DNA from: Picochlorum sp. 'celeri'
Taxonomy: Eukaryota > Chlorophyta > Trebouxiophyceae
Length of the DNA: 64,000 nucleotides
Direction: 5' to 3'
Assembly (NCBI GenBank): GCA_010909725.1
Contig: JAACMV010000002.1
Span: 248,001 to 312,000, forward strand
Below are positions 19,665-28,642 of the stretch, piece after piece. The translations under genes and the position numbers were made by a program. Under the pieces are notes generated by a model. It was not told the origin of the DNA. It saw only the letters and a program-made list of their open reading frames with translations, and searched no databases. Every line of letters begins with the position of its first letter. The stretch's first letter is position 1.

Positions 19665-20915
19665 TTACACTCGAAACTGAGACTGGTAAAAATCAATCAA
19701 CGCTTTATTAAATTCTATCGGACACTCCTCCATAGGAATATGGCCACAATTATCAAATTCTATACTCTCCGTCACACATCCACTCCGCTCTTCCAGTATC
19801 TCCACTAAACATTTCCCAGAAGGTGTCAAAGGATCTGTCTCCCCTAGAGCAACAAGAATAGGCTGCTGCACCTTTGAGTAATCATACTGCATCGGTATCG
19901 TAAACGAGCGCAGATTCAACAATGCCCCCATATCCCAATTGGCAGTTTTTAACGGAAGAAAATACCCGTCGATTGCTTCCTGGAGTAACATTTCCTCACT
20001 CAGATTGCTCTCATCCAATTCTCCATACCGCGCCGATGTGGCAGGATGTGGCCTGTATCCCAGACCATTTTCCAATATAGAATTCTTTTGCTTTGCAATC
20101 ATTCTCCGCACGAAACGCAGACCAGGTTCATCCATACTCATTATTGCTCTGGACAACACTATTCTTAGTTGTGTCCCAAAAGTTGCCCTGTTTTGAAAAC
20201 TATACTCTTTTCTCGACGGTAATGCTGGAGCAACAAACACCAGACCATCCACCAATGTTGGATCAATCTCAGAAAGAAACAATGCCGTCAATGCCCCCGC
20301 TGAATGACCCACAAGAACGCATGTTTCCACTCCCACTCTCTCCAAAAATGCTCTAGCCAACCTTGCTGTCCCATCAATCTCGTACGGATTAAAAGGCAAT
20401 TCAAAACCATCCCCCCATTCTATGGGCCTATCACTGAGCCCAAAAGGCGGTCTATCAAAAGCAATCACACGGGCACCAGTAGCTTGAGCTATGTACTCAC
20501 AGGTACCTCTCCAAGAGAACAGACTCGCATTATACCCATGCAATTTCACAATCACTGGCAAAGAAGGATCCCAATTGTCAGGAATTACATCCCTATAATG
20601 TATACGGACACCGTATACTGTCTCAAAGCGACAGTCCCCACCATCCTCGACCAAACTCTCTGATGGAACGACTGGGTCACTGGGGACAAGACTAGCATCC
20701 GGCCCATTGAGGAAATCAGGCAGTATTGGAAGCACTAAATCCTGGATCCAAGGTAATGAATCTCTCCTTGTCTGTTCTAGGATGCGCTGAACTAGGTCGA
20801 ATTCCTTCTCCCGCTTCGAGTGAACGACTACACCTGTGGTCCTGGGAGAAGGAGGAGACGTCAACAAAAGCCTCGGGTGATTTTGTTGACCCAAAAATCG
20901 CCTCGACAATCTCAT
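19665..20915 (-). CDS. Alpha/beta hydrolase
   Basis: Single exon, 416 aa. The hydrolase core starts near residue 120: VIVKLHGYNASLFSWRG (oxyanion region), FDRPPFGLSDRP, the nucleophile elbow GHSAG, the acid in LGETDPLTP and the histidine in FDNCGHIPMEE. All three catalytic positions are present. The N terminus (MRLSRRFLGQQNHPRLLLTS) is basic and could target plastid or mitochondrion. Substrate is unknown; the fold is shared by esterases, lipases and epoxide hydrolases. It ends 48 nt from the convergent HEAT gene. Confidence 0.82.
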   Translation of the reverse strand: MRLSRRFLGQQNHPRLLLTSPPSPRTTGVVVHSKREKEFDLVQRILEQTRRDSLPWIQDLVLPILPDFLNGPDASLVPSDPVVPSESLVEDGGDCRFETVYGVRIHYRDVIPDNWDPSLPVIVKLHGYNASLFSWRGTCEYIAQATGARVIAFDRPPFGLSDRPIEWGDGFELPFNPYEIDGTARLARAFLERVGVETCVLVGHSAGALTALFLSEIDPTLVDGLVFVAPALPSRKEYSFQNRATFGTQLRIVLSRAIMSMDEPGLRFVRRMIAKQKNSILENGLGYRPHPATSARYGELDESNLSEEMLLQEAIDGYFLPLKTANWDMGALLNLRSFTIPMQYDYSKVQQPILVALGETDPLTPSGKCLVEILEERSGCVTESIEFDNCGHIPMEECPIEFNKALIDFYQSQFRV

Positions 20916-21218
20916 TTAATAGCCATATATGTGCTTTCGATTCTTTTTAAAGTGAATTTGGGTGAAAATATTTCAGATCAACATCAGTCCCATCGATGAC
21001 CAATCGCCCGGAAAAACCCTACAACGAATGGCAAGGGTTTTGGATCTCCAGATCTCCAGATCTTACTGGAGATCTGATGTCGACGTGTTTCTAGAAGAAG
21101 ACGGGGCTTCCATGGACCCTGTCAGTTTGAAAATAGGTACATTGCCTCTTAACAGACTTCCAATACACTCACTTGCGTACTCTGTTAGTATTATTGCGTT
21201 TTGAAGCACGAGGAGACG
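20916..21218. promoter_or_regulatory. Divergent region with a 10-bp-arm hairpin
   Basis: 303 nt between the hydrolase start and the ATG at 21219. It contains an inverted repeat at 21050-21075. An open frame from 20962 to 21204 in another phase could be an upstream exon of the next gene, with a GTACAT donor near 21137, but no homology supports it. Confidence 0.4.
21050..21075. repeat. Inverted repeat, 10-bp arms and 6-nt loop
   Basis: AGATCTCCAG and CTGGAGATCT are exact reverse complements around ATCTTA. A further GATCTCCA copy precedes it at 21043-21050. It could form a hairpin or bind a dimeric factor. Confidence 0.85.
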
Positions 21219-22196
21219 ATGACGAAACTGGACACATGTGTCTCTGGTGACATGTCCAACCACAGAGACAAGGAGAAAAAAAACGGTTCTGAAGCACGTG
21301 AGGCTGATCTGACACAATCTCTGATGGAAATTTTGCAGACAAATGGTGCGAAAAGCCCTGTGAAGCACGGTCGTGATCCTCCTTCGTCCACCCTCCATGA
21401 GAGGGTGCCCAGTGACATTGTGGCCATCACAAAGCCTGTTGTCAAATACGACGGATTTGGTCATTCAAAGTATGCATGGACCAGTCAACTGATGAAATCA
21501 ATTGACTCGTCTCTATTCAAGACTGTACATGGGTTTACAGAGAAGTCAGGGATTTACGTGTACAAGAGGCCGGTGCGAACTGGATCACCAGAGCTGCTGT
21601 CTCTGTTGAAGCAGGCGGGAAGTGTGTTTCACCACGTTGCCGTGTACCTGCAATATGACAGTGATTCTCCTATATCAATGCTTGAATATGGTCCGGATAA
21701 TGACGATGATATAACATCTCACGCGAATGCTGAAGTACCCTGCGCTCCAGTGTTGAATACTGCACCACCAGAGCCAGAGAAGGAATGTCTTCCAATGCTG
21801 CACATCAGCGTTGATCCGGTCGACTTGGATGCCGGTCATGTTCTAGCGGCGATTGAATTTGCCTCTCAGCAGAAATATCAGGCATTGCGAAGGAATTGCA
21901 TCGCATTTGCAGATTTTATGATTAGGGTTTTGACCCACAACCACGTGAAGCATGCGCCTCTTGTCTTTGATGTCATGTGTGGGAAAGTGCCTCAGACTGA
22001 CAGTCCATTGCTTCATATGGTCTACTTGATGGAGCGATTGACTTGGTTTGATGTGTGTGATGGTGGGAGGTTGATGCGAGAATTCCTTGCGTCTGTTAGG
22101 AAGGAACATGTGGAGGAATTTTTGACCAAGGCTCAGAAAGATGAGAAGAAGATTGTTGTTGGTCTGCCTCCACTCAAAAAGAAAAGAAAGCCATGA
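21219..22196 (+). CDS. Putative LRAT/PPPDE-like (permuted papain fold) protein with nuclear signal
   Basis: 325 aa, no introns seen. Residues 137-144 read FHHVAVYL, followed by a LEYGP segment, and residues 222-234 contain RRNCIAFADF. A His at the start of a strand (HHVAVYL) followed much later by an Asn-Cys in a helix (NC..F) is the pattern of LRAT, H-REV107 and PPPDE/DeSI proteins, which use that His and Cys as catalytic pair. The assignment is by motif only. The C terminus, PPLKKKRKP, closely resembles a classical monopartite nuclear localisation signal. Residues 1-60 are disordered. The frame is open to TTG at 21201; ATG 21219 is chosen. Confidence 0.6.
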   Translation: MTKLDTCVSGDMSNHRDKEKKNGSEAREADLTQSLMEILQTNGAKSPVKHGRDPPSSTLHERVPSDIVAITKPVVKYDGFGHSKYAWTSQLMKSIDSSLFKTVHGFTEKSGIYVYKRPVRTGSPELLSLLKQAGSVFHHVAVYLQYDSDSPISMLEYGPDNDDDITSHANAEVPCAPVLNTAPPEPEKECLPMLHISVDPVDLDAGHVLAAIEFASQQKYQALRRNCIAFADFMIRVLTHNHVKHAPLVFDVMCGKVPQTDSPLLHMVYLMERLTWFDVCDGGRLMREFLASVRKEHVEEFLTKAQKDEKKIVVGLPPLKKKRKP

Positions 22197-22300
22197 TGGC
22201 ATTGATATTTGAATGTATTACTACTATTACTTCGCATTTCATTGAATAATAATGTAAAAACTGCATGGACGCACACATCAGTGAGAAGAAAACACAGTGT

Positions 22301-24575
22301 CTATCGACGGTATCCTCTGCGCTGAAAGTTGAAATAAAGCTGCAATATGCCCCGGTCAAATGTGCACTTGAAACCTCTATGTGGTTCACTTGCCCATCTT
22401 TTATTTACTATTCTGAAAGCAATGTCTTCATATGGAGGCCCTCCTGAGAATCGTATGATACATGTTCCACCATCTGAGCTGTCAGGGTCTTTTTCAATGG
22501 TGTAGGTTGGCGTTTTGGCTGGGTCGATGAGGTCCGGATAAAATATGTTGAATTTGTATCCTTGGACGACTTTGGGCGGTGGATTTTCCCGATCATAGTG
22601 TGCTTTATTGTACTTGTTCCACTCAAATGCTGTGTGGACACGATTAAAGTACTTGGGCTTTCGTGGTTTGTATTTCTCATGCCACCAGTACACCTGTGAC
22701 TTGATGTCTACCTCGCCCCCGAAAGCTGTGTCTTCCTGATCGTTTCCCATGGAACTGGCTGCAATAGCTCGGAACTGTTTGTCTTGTAATGTGTCCGGAT
22801 TTGAGCCCCCTGGCTCGGTTAGTCGCTGCGTAAGAGAACTAGACATGCCCAACAATGCACCAGCATCTTCCGGATTGGACATCATTTTCCTGTACAAGTC
22901 ATCTGCGAATGAGCGAGCTGTGTACTCTTTTGACGCTTGATTTGCCGCATCAACAAGATTTTTGGATTTTTGTAGTAACGCTCGCTCTCTTGCAAGATTG
23001 ATCATGTTCTGATCATCCTTTTCTGGAATGATATTCTGGCCCACTGTGAAGGCAGGATCTAATGGTTTGGGTGACGCACTGCCATCTCCAAGACATGCTC
23101 GCTGCTCTTCTTGAGTCATCTCATTCCATGTTAATGGTTCTCCTCTCTCTATGAGTCTTTGTCGTTGTTCAAGGGCATCATTTGTCGAAACAGTCACGTG
23201 TTGCTCTATGTCTGCCTCAGGCTGCTCATCCTCTTCTTCCAGTTTAATTTCCTCTGGATTCGCCTGAGCTCCCTCTTCCTCTACCTTGACAGGAACTTCC
23301 TTTTCTTCTTCCTCCTCCTCTTTCTTCACGGCGGCTTTTTCCGCTTCAGCCCTTGCTTGAGCAGCTCGCTCAAGTCCTCCCATGGCAGCTCTTGGAGCAC
23401 CATGTCTCAACTTCTCCAGTCCTTTTTCCATCAGAGACATGTGGAACTCTCTAAGAATCGCCTTTGATTTATACAAATCAAGTCGACGAAGCACTGACGA
23501 CCAATAATCCGGATCTGCTGCATTTCCAGAGTCCAATTCTGCCAAAATCCCAGACTCGAGGCCTTCTAACTCACCCAACGTCTTCCCATCCAGCATACCA
23601 GCTATATCACTCTCAAGACTAGGGTGCCAGCCAGCTTCTCTATGACGTACATCCTCCGGAACAGGCAATCCCTTCAACTGTGCCTTGTCAATCTCCTCCT
23701 GCCGTCGCGCTCCCAACAATGTATGGCGTGTCACATCAGCCAGTGCCCTCCAGAACTCATCATGCTCTCTATTCGATGCATCTAATTCACTATACTCTTT
23801 AATATGATCCAACAATTCTTCCAGCTGAAACAACGTCAGCCCACTGATGAACGTATTTGGGTCCTGCGCAGTCTGATCAAACCCATCAAGCAAGAACAGA
23901 TTATTCGTAATGATATCAATAGCTTTCGGCCTCCCGGCGGCAAGCCGTTGCTTCGCCCTAACCTTGGCCTGCTCTAAATGAAATTCATCTTCCTGCTTCT
24001 CCAACTCCACCGCTTCAGCCCTCGCCCTCTCCCTTTGAACAAGTTCCAACTCCTCTGCCATAGCAGCCCTCTCACGCTCACGCTGCTCACGGCGCTTCTG
24101 AATCTTCTCAATCTCATTCATACGTTCATAATGTCTTTTAGAGTGCGCTGATGCCGTGAAATCTTTCACAGTAGCACCCCGAGCAATGTCCTTTTCAATC
24201 TTTTTTCCCCACACAAACCGTTCGTTTACTCTCGAGTCCCCAAAAGGATTATCCTCGTCCGTATACCCTGTCGGCATGTCCTGTGGACCATGTTTTCTCA
24301 AATGCTTCTCAACTTTCTTCGCCTACACACACACACATAACGCAACAGAGTCGGGTAAGTCGAAATGCAATGGAATACTAATGCCACATGTGTCTAAAAC
24401 ATACCAATGCTCGCTCCTTTCGCTCTTTCCTCCTGTCTTCATCATCTGAGGAATACTCATGATATTTTCGACTCCTTCTTTTGCGACGTCGTTCCGTATC
24501 CTCATCACGATATCTCTCAGAACGATCATGTCTTCGCCTTCGCCTGCTTCTGTCACGTTGCTCGTCGTCGCCCAT
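22301..24575 (-). CDS. CACTIN: Cactin, spliceosome-associated protein (one intron)
   Basis: Exon 1 24575-24405 (Arg/Ser/Asp-rich) and exon 2 24322-22301; the 82-nt intron has a GTATGT donor and TAG acceptor. The product is 730 aa. The middle domain (KDFTASAHSKRHYERMNEIEKIQKRR ... NLFLLDGFDQ) and the C-terminal Cactin domain (NRVHTAFEWNKYNKAHYDRENPPP, YKFNIFYPDLID, ILQLYFNFQRRGYRR) are both present and end exactly as the family does. Cactins act in pre-mRNA splicing and sister-chromatid cohesion. Stop is TAG. A Glu/Lys-rich linker lies near 330-370. Confidence 0.93.
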
Positions 24576-24734
24576 TCCAAATAGAGCAACAATATTACTA
24601 TTGCTATGTATTACAATTTCGGATCAAATACGTATGATGCAATAGGAAGACAACAACAAGGTATTCTGTTCTTCTGTTCTTATTCTTTTTTTTGATGTTG
24701 GAATCTTGGAAAAAAAGCACCTTGATCAATGCAT

Positions 24735-26255
24735 TTATGCAATACCATCATCAAAGAACGAGTCCCAATCTGTCGGTTTTCCTTCTTTATCGAGCAATCC
24801 TAAGCGTTTGAGTCGGCGATCACCATAGTACTCGAGTGACTCTAACAGTCCCATTCTGTCTTCAAAGAAGCGCAGCGTAGCCTCCAGCACTTCCTTTTCC
24901 TTCAATCTCAATGACACAGCTGCCTTCTCATTAGACATTCCTTCCATTCTATTCAATAAAGCAATGTCGTCATCAATCTTTGTAGGGTATGTTTGCAACA
25001 CCGCAGCGCAACCAGATATCATGGATTCATACACTGCCCTTTCATTTTCCTCACTGACTGGCAGATTCACATGACCCCATACCTCATTCCTGAAAATTGA
25101 TTCCAACAGAAACGCATCTGCGTTATCTAAATTAATCAGTCGAAGCATCGCCAGCATCGTTTCCGGAGGTGGAGCACCACTTTCCAGTATAAATTCAGTG
25201 GATGCCTGTAGTCCCTGAAGTTCCAGAATATCAATCTTATCGTCATAAAATCTATCAGTCTCTGGCAAGACTAGAGTGATTGCAAACGTTCCTGGAGCAT
25301 TCACATCAAATTTGCCGTGATTCAACAGCACATGGCCCTCTGAAAAGCCTGGTGCATAGTCACAGGACACCTCCTCCCCTTGTCCAATAGCCTTGATAGC
25401 TTTCACAACAAGAGACTTTTCTCCACTAAACAATCCCCCAGATTGAACCGACAACTCACTATTACCTTGACGTCTATGTACCAGACAATCAATCCCCGGT
25501 ACAAGAGCCAAATTCTCCCCTGTGAGAGGACCAACTCCCATGGCTCGAACAATACATGCTGCCCTCACAAATGCCTCCTCGGTATACACACCATCTCGAA
25601 ATCGTTCATCCAAAGACTGATACGTTTCAGAAAAGAAATCCCTATACGTACGCACAGAAGCTTCTATCTGAGTCCCTTGCAACAAGGCAAGATCATCATC
25701 CTTCCACAAGATTGGTGTTGAGGGTGGATACTCCATCCACGCAGCCACAACATCCGCCCACTGGGTCTCCTTCGCCTCATTCTCATGAATCAAAAACAAA
25801 GACAATGCAACCCACGTGTCTATATCGTTCACATATGGACCTAAGCAATCCTCAACCACCCCCTCTCTCGTTATCCACAGACTCTCTGGAATAGAAGCAA
25901 CAGTCTCACCCAGAGCAACCCCTTTACTTGTCCGCGCCATTGAACCCTGAACCGATGTCATATGAAATTTCTTCAACGATGAGCTATCATGAGACATACG
26001 CTCCAGCCATGCCACAGAATCGTCGCGGGACACAGCTTTCAATGTCATTCCAAGCAACTGCGAAGCAGATTTCTCCATGCGCCATGATGCCAAGCCATGC
26101 ATTTTTTTAGACATATATGTGGTATTGGTGTTAATTCTACACGCATTGCGCTGTGCCATGCCTAGGTATGCTCTATTGGAGAGATTATTCTGTGGTGTGA
26201 TTGATCCACCCAATCCATGGAGATTATGGCCCACCATACTGCCACTACAGTCCAT
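24735..26255 (-). CDS. SET-domain protein of the Rubisco LSMT/SETD family
   Basis: Single exon, 506 aa. A SET domain spans about 110-330: SKGVALGETVASIP at its start, then GPLTGENLALVPGIDCLVHR, and GEEVSCDYAPGFSEGHVLLNHGKFD at its end. The C-terminal half is the Rubisco-LSMT substrate-binding region (helical, around 340-490). Family members methylate lysines in Rubisco, aldolase, actin or histones. The usual DxxNH catalytic motif reads DCLVHR here, so the Asn is missing. The N terminus of about 60 residues may be a targeting sequence. ATG 26255 is the first in frame. Confidence 0.8.
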   Translation of the reverse strand: MDCSGSMVGHNLHGLGGSITPQNNLSNRAYLGMAQRNACRINTNTTYMSKKMHGLASWRMEKSASQLLGMTLKAVSRDDSVAWLERMSHDSSSLKKFHMTSVQGSMARTSKGVALGETVASIPESLWITREGVVEDCLGPYVNDIDTWVALSLFLIHENEAKETQWADVVAAWMEYPPSTPILWKDDDLALLQGTQIEASVRTYRDFFSETYQSLDERFRDGVYTEEAFVRAACIVRAMGVGPLTGENLALVPGIDCLVHRRQGNSELSVQSGGLFSGEKSLVVKAIKAIGQGEEVSCDYAPGFSEGHVLLNHGKFDVNAPGTFAITLVLPETDRFYDDKIDILELQGLQASTEFILESGAPPPETMLAMLRLINLDNADAFLLESIFRNEVWGHVNLPVSEENERAVYESMISGCAAVLQTYPTKIDDDIALLNRMEGMSNEKAAVSLRLKEKEVLEATLRFFEDRMGLLESLEYYGDRRLKRLGLLDKEGKPTDWDSFFDDGIA

Positions 26256-26624
26256 ATCGAATATTTTTTTAATGATTTATTTGATGTCACGACATCTGTA
26301 GGGTGCATGCTACTGTATCTTACTACAAGAGATCTTTATTTACAAGAGATCTGTTGGAGATCTCGGCGTCTCTCATGATGAAGAAAAAAGAGAAGACGCA
26401 TTCTCCTCAAGGCTAGTACCACTATTTATTAAATTAAGAAATACCTGTAAATAAAGTCAGTTAATACCCTCAACGTACCAAGAAAGACGACGTGTTCTGT
26501 CGTAGTCCAGCTTTTTCAAATTCCATGTTCCACATCTAGTCTTGGTAGTTCTGCACTCAGTCGTAGATTTCATAGGCTCTATTGCAGACATTTCATGTAC
26601 ATGAAATAGATATAAAGCAAAGAT
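26256..26624. promoter_or_regulatory. Divergent region SET / TFIIE-alpha with repeated AGATCT elements
   Basis: 369 nt between divergent starts. The 12-nt sequence tacaagagatct occurs at 26324-26335 and again at 26341-26352, followed by ggagatct at 26356-26363. The regulatory role is inferred. Confidence 0.5.
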
Positions 26625-27968
26625 ATGGTGGAGTCGGGCCGTAGTCGCCTCGTAGCCGGGTCAAAGGGGTGGGGCCAGTTGCTTCGAATTATTGCCAGAG
26701 TATTCTATTCTGGGGAGATTCCTCCGAAAGAAGAGGAGGAGGAAACTGTCGGAGGAAAGAATGGGAACAAGTGGCAGCGTGGGTCATATGAAGGCTTGGG
26801 TGTGTTGCTGTTGGACTTTTTGGCATCAGACAGCGTGGAGGGGTTTGTGGATGAGTCTGTGTTGGCTGCAGAGCTGCGGTTGTCACAAAAGTTTATTAGG
26901 AAAACCTTGAGGTATTTAGAAAGTGAGCATTTACTCGTGTCTGAGAGTGTCAAGTTTGCGTTTCGGCGAACCAATGTAGAGCAGCCTGATGATGAGGAGA
27001 TTGAAGTGAAGAAGCGGCATGAAACCCATGTGTTTTGGGCTGTTGATTATCCTAGAGTGTTGGACACCGTGCGGTTGAAGATTCGAGGGATTCAGGAGCT
27101 TCTCAAGAGGAATAGTGGGAATAGTGTGTCGATTGTGACGTATCAGTGTCCTTCCTGTGGGGCACGGTTTAGCAGTCTTGAAGCAGCATCCCTGATTGAT
27201 CCCATAGAGGGGGTGTTTCGGTGTGAAGAGTGTCGCTCTGTGTTGGAAGAAAAAGGCGGTGAAGAGGTAGCTGGGCTGAGTGGGTCGAGCATGGCATCGA
27301 AGAAGGAGCGACAGCATTTTTTCAAGGACTTGGCAGTCAGGTTTGAAGCACAAATCAAGCCTATTGTGCAGCAGATGGATGCACTCAGCGGTATGGATCC
27401 TCCTGATCCAGGGTCTCTTAAGGATTGGTACACGGCTCGTAAAAATGAAGCAACGAAGAGAGCACAACGTTTGGAGGAAGCACGAGCAAAGTTCAAATCG
27501 TCAGGTGCTTCTGGTGCTATTGATATGACAGAAGAGCAGTTGTTGGAGTGGGCAGACAGAGCAGAGATGGTGATTGAGCTTGCAGGCACAAAGACGAGTG
27601 ATGTTGTTGAAGAAGAGACGAAAGAACTTCCGGCGTGGTTCAAAAAACAACACGAGGCATCAGATAGTGTGGCTCAAGAATCGCATCCTGCTGAGGAGCA
27701 AAAGCAGAAACAGTTGGAAATGGAATACTTGCAGCAATATTTGAGGACTGTTGAAGCTATGAAAGCAGGAGGGAGTGAGGATGTAAAAGAAGAAAAAGAA
27801 GAGCTTGTTGCAAAGAAGGAAGAAGAAGCCGAAGAAGAAGAAGAAGAAGAAAAAATCGCCTTGCCACCAGATGCCAAGAGGATCAAGGTAGAGGAACAGC
27901 CTGATGAGCAGCAGCAGAATGGGGTTGATGAACAAGAAGAGGAGGAAGACGAATGGGAAGATGCATAA
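26625..27968 (+). CDS. TFA1: TFIIE alpha subunit (general transcription factor)
   Basis: Single exon, 447 aa. The N-terminal extended winged helix is visible (GVLLLDFLASDSVEGFVDESVLAAELRLSQKFIRKTLRYLESEHLL). A C4 zinc ribbon near 175-205 reads YQCPSCGARFSS and FRCEECRSVLEE, with both CxxC knuckles intact. The C-terminal half is coiled and highly acidic (Glu runs near 390-447). TFIIE-alpha recruits and regulates TFIIH at RNA polymerase II promoters. Its stop is 44 nt before the SDHD start on the same strand. Confidence 0.9.
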   Translation: MVESGRSRLVAGSKGWGQLLRIIARVFYSGEIPPKEEEEETVGGKNGNKWQRGSYEGLGVLLLDFLASDSVEGFVDESVLAAELRLSQKFIRKTLRYLESEHLLVSESVKFAFRRTNVEQPDDEEIEVKKRHETHVFWAVDYPRVLDTVRLKIRGIQELLKRNSGNSVSIVTYQCPSCGARFSSLEAASLIDPIEGVFRCEECRSVLEEKGGEEVAGLSGSSMASKKERQHFFKDLAVRFEAQIKPIVQQMDALSGMDPPDPGSLKDWYTARKNEATKRAQRLEEARAKFKSSGASGAIDMTEEQLLEWADRAEMVIELAGTKTSDVVEEETKELPAWFKKQHEASDSVAQESHPAEEQKQKQLEMEYLQQYLRTVEAMKAGGSEDVKEEKEELVAKKEEEAEEEEEEEKIALPPDAKRIKVEEQPDEQQQNGVDEQEEEEDEWEDA

Positions 27969-28012
27969 TAATTTATAATACCAAAATTTGTGAACAATAC
28001 CATAATACTGTC

Positions 28013-28540
28013 ATGAATAGCTTTCTTTTTGCCGACTCGGCTGGGCCAAAAGTCCAACGTTTGTACCACCAGTCTCACTATGTCTTAGCAGGGCTGATTC
28101 CTGCTACCTTAGTATCAGAAAAATCAAGCATACCAGCAAAATTATCAGACATTGGATTGGCAGCAGCTATTCCTGTGCATAGCCACATTGCCATGAACTA
28201 CGGTGCGGTTTTTATTCTCTGCAAACCGTATCTATGTGTACGGGTTTTAGTGAATCTATGGCTGAATATACTATATATGTGCAGTTGTGAGTGATTATAT
28301 CCCCAAATCTGCTCAGTTTCCTGTCCGAGCGGGTGTTGCTGGTTTGACAGGTGTCATGTTTTTAGGTCTACTCAAGACTGCCGTCTTGGGTCCTGGTATT
28401 GGAGGTGTGTGAGGTTGATGTATTTCAGATATATGTGTTAGATCAAGAAACGTTTGGGTGGATATGACGTGTTTATATATTCTTCAATGATTACAGGTGC
28501 AATTAAGGAGCTTTGGAGCTCGTCTCCCTCGAAAAAGTAG
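28013..28540 (+). CDS. SDH4: Succinate dehydrogenase membrane anchor subunit SDHD/SDH4, three exons
   Basis: Exons 28013-28202, 28285-28404 and 28497-28540; introns of 82 and 92 nt with GTGCGG and GTGTGT donors. The joined product is 117 aa. It contains LYHQSHYVLAGLIPA, PVHSHIAMNYVVSDYIP (the heme-b histidine region and the Asp-Tyr near the quinone site) and a third membrane helix (AGLTGVMFLGLLKTAVLG). This matches the C-terminal two thirds of SDHD of mitochondrial complex II. Only about 16 residues precede the conserved region, so a classical presequence is not visible. An in-frame ATG at 27953 would overlap the end of TFIIE-alpha. Confidence 0.88.
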
Positions 28541-28642
28541 AGGAAAAAAAAAAGAACCAAAGTAGTACAGGGGTACCCAATCCTACCTTGATACAAAGAG
28601 TAGTAGCCAAATTATTTTGTAAATAATACACATCAGTATCAG

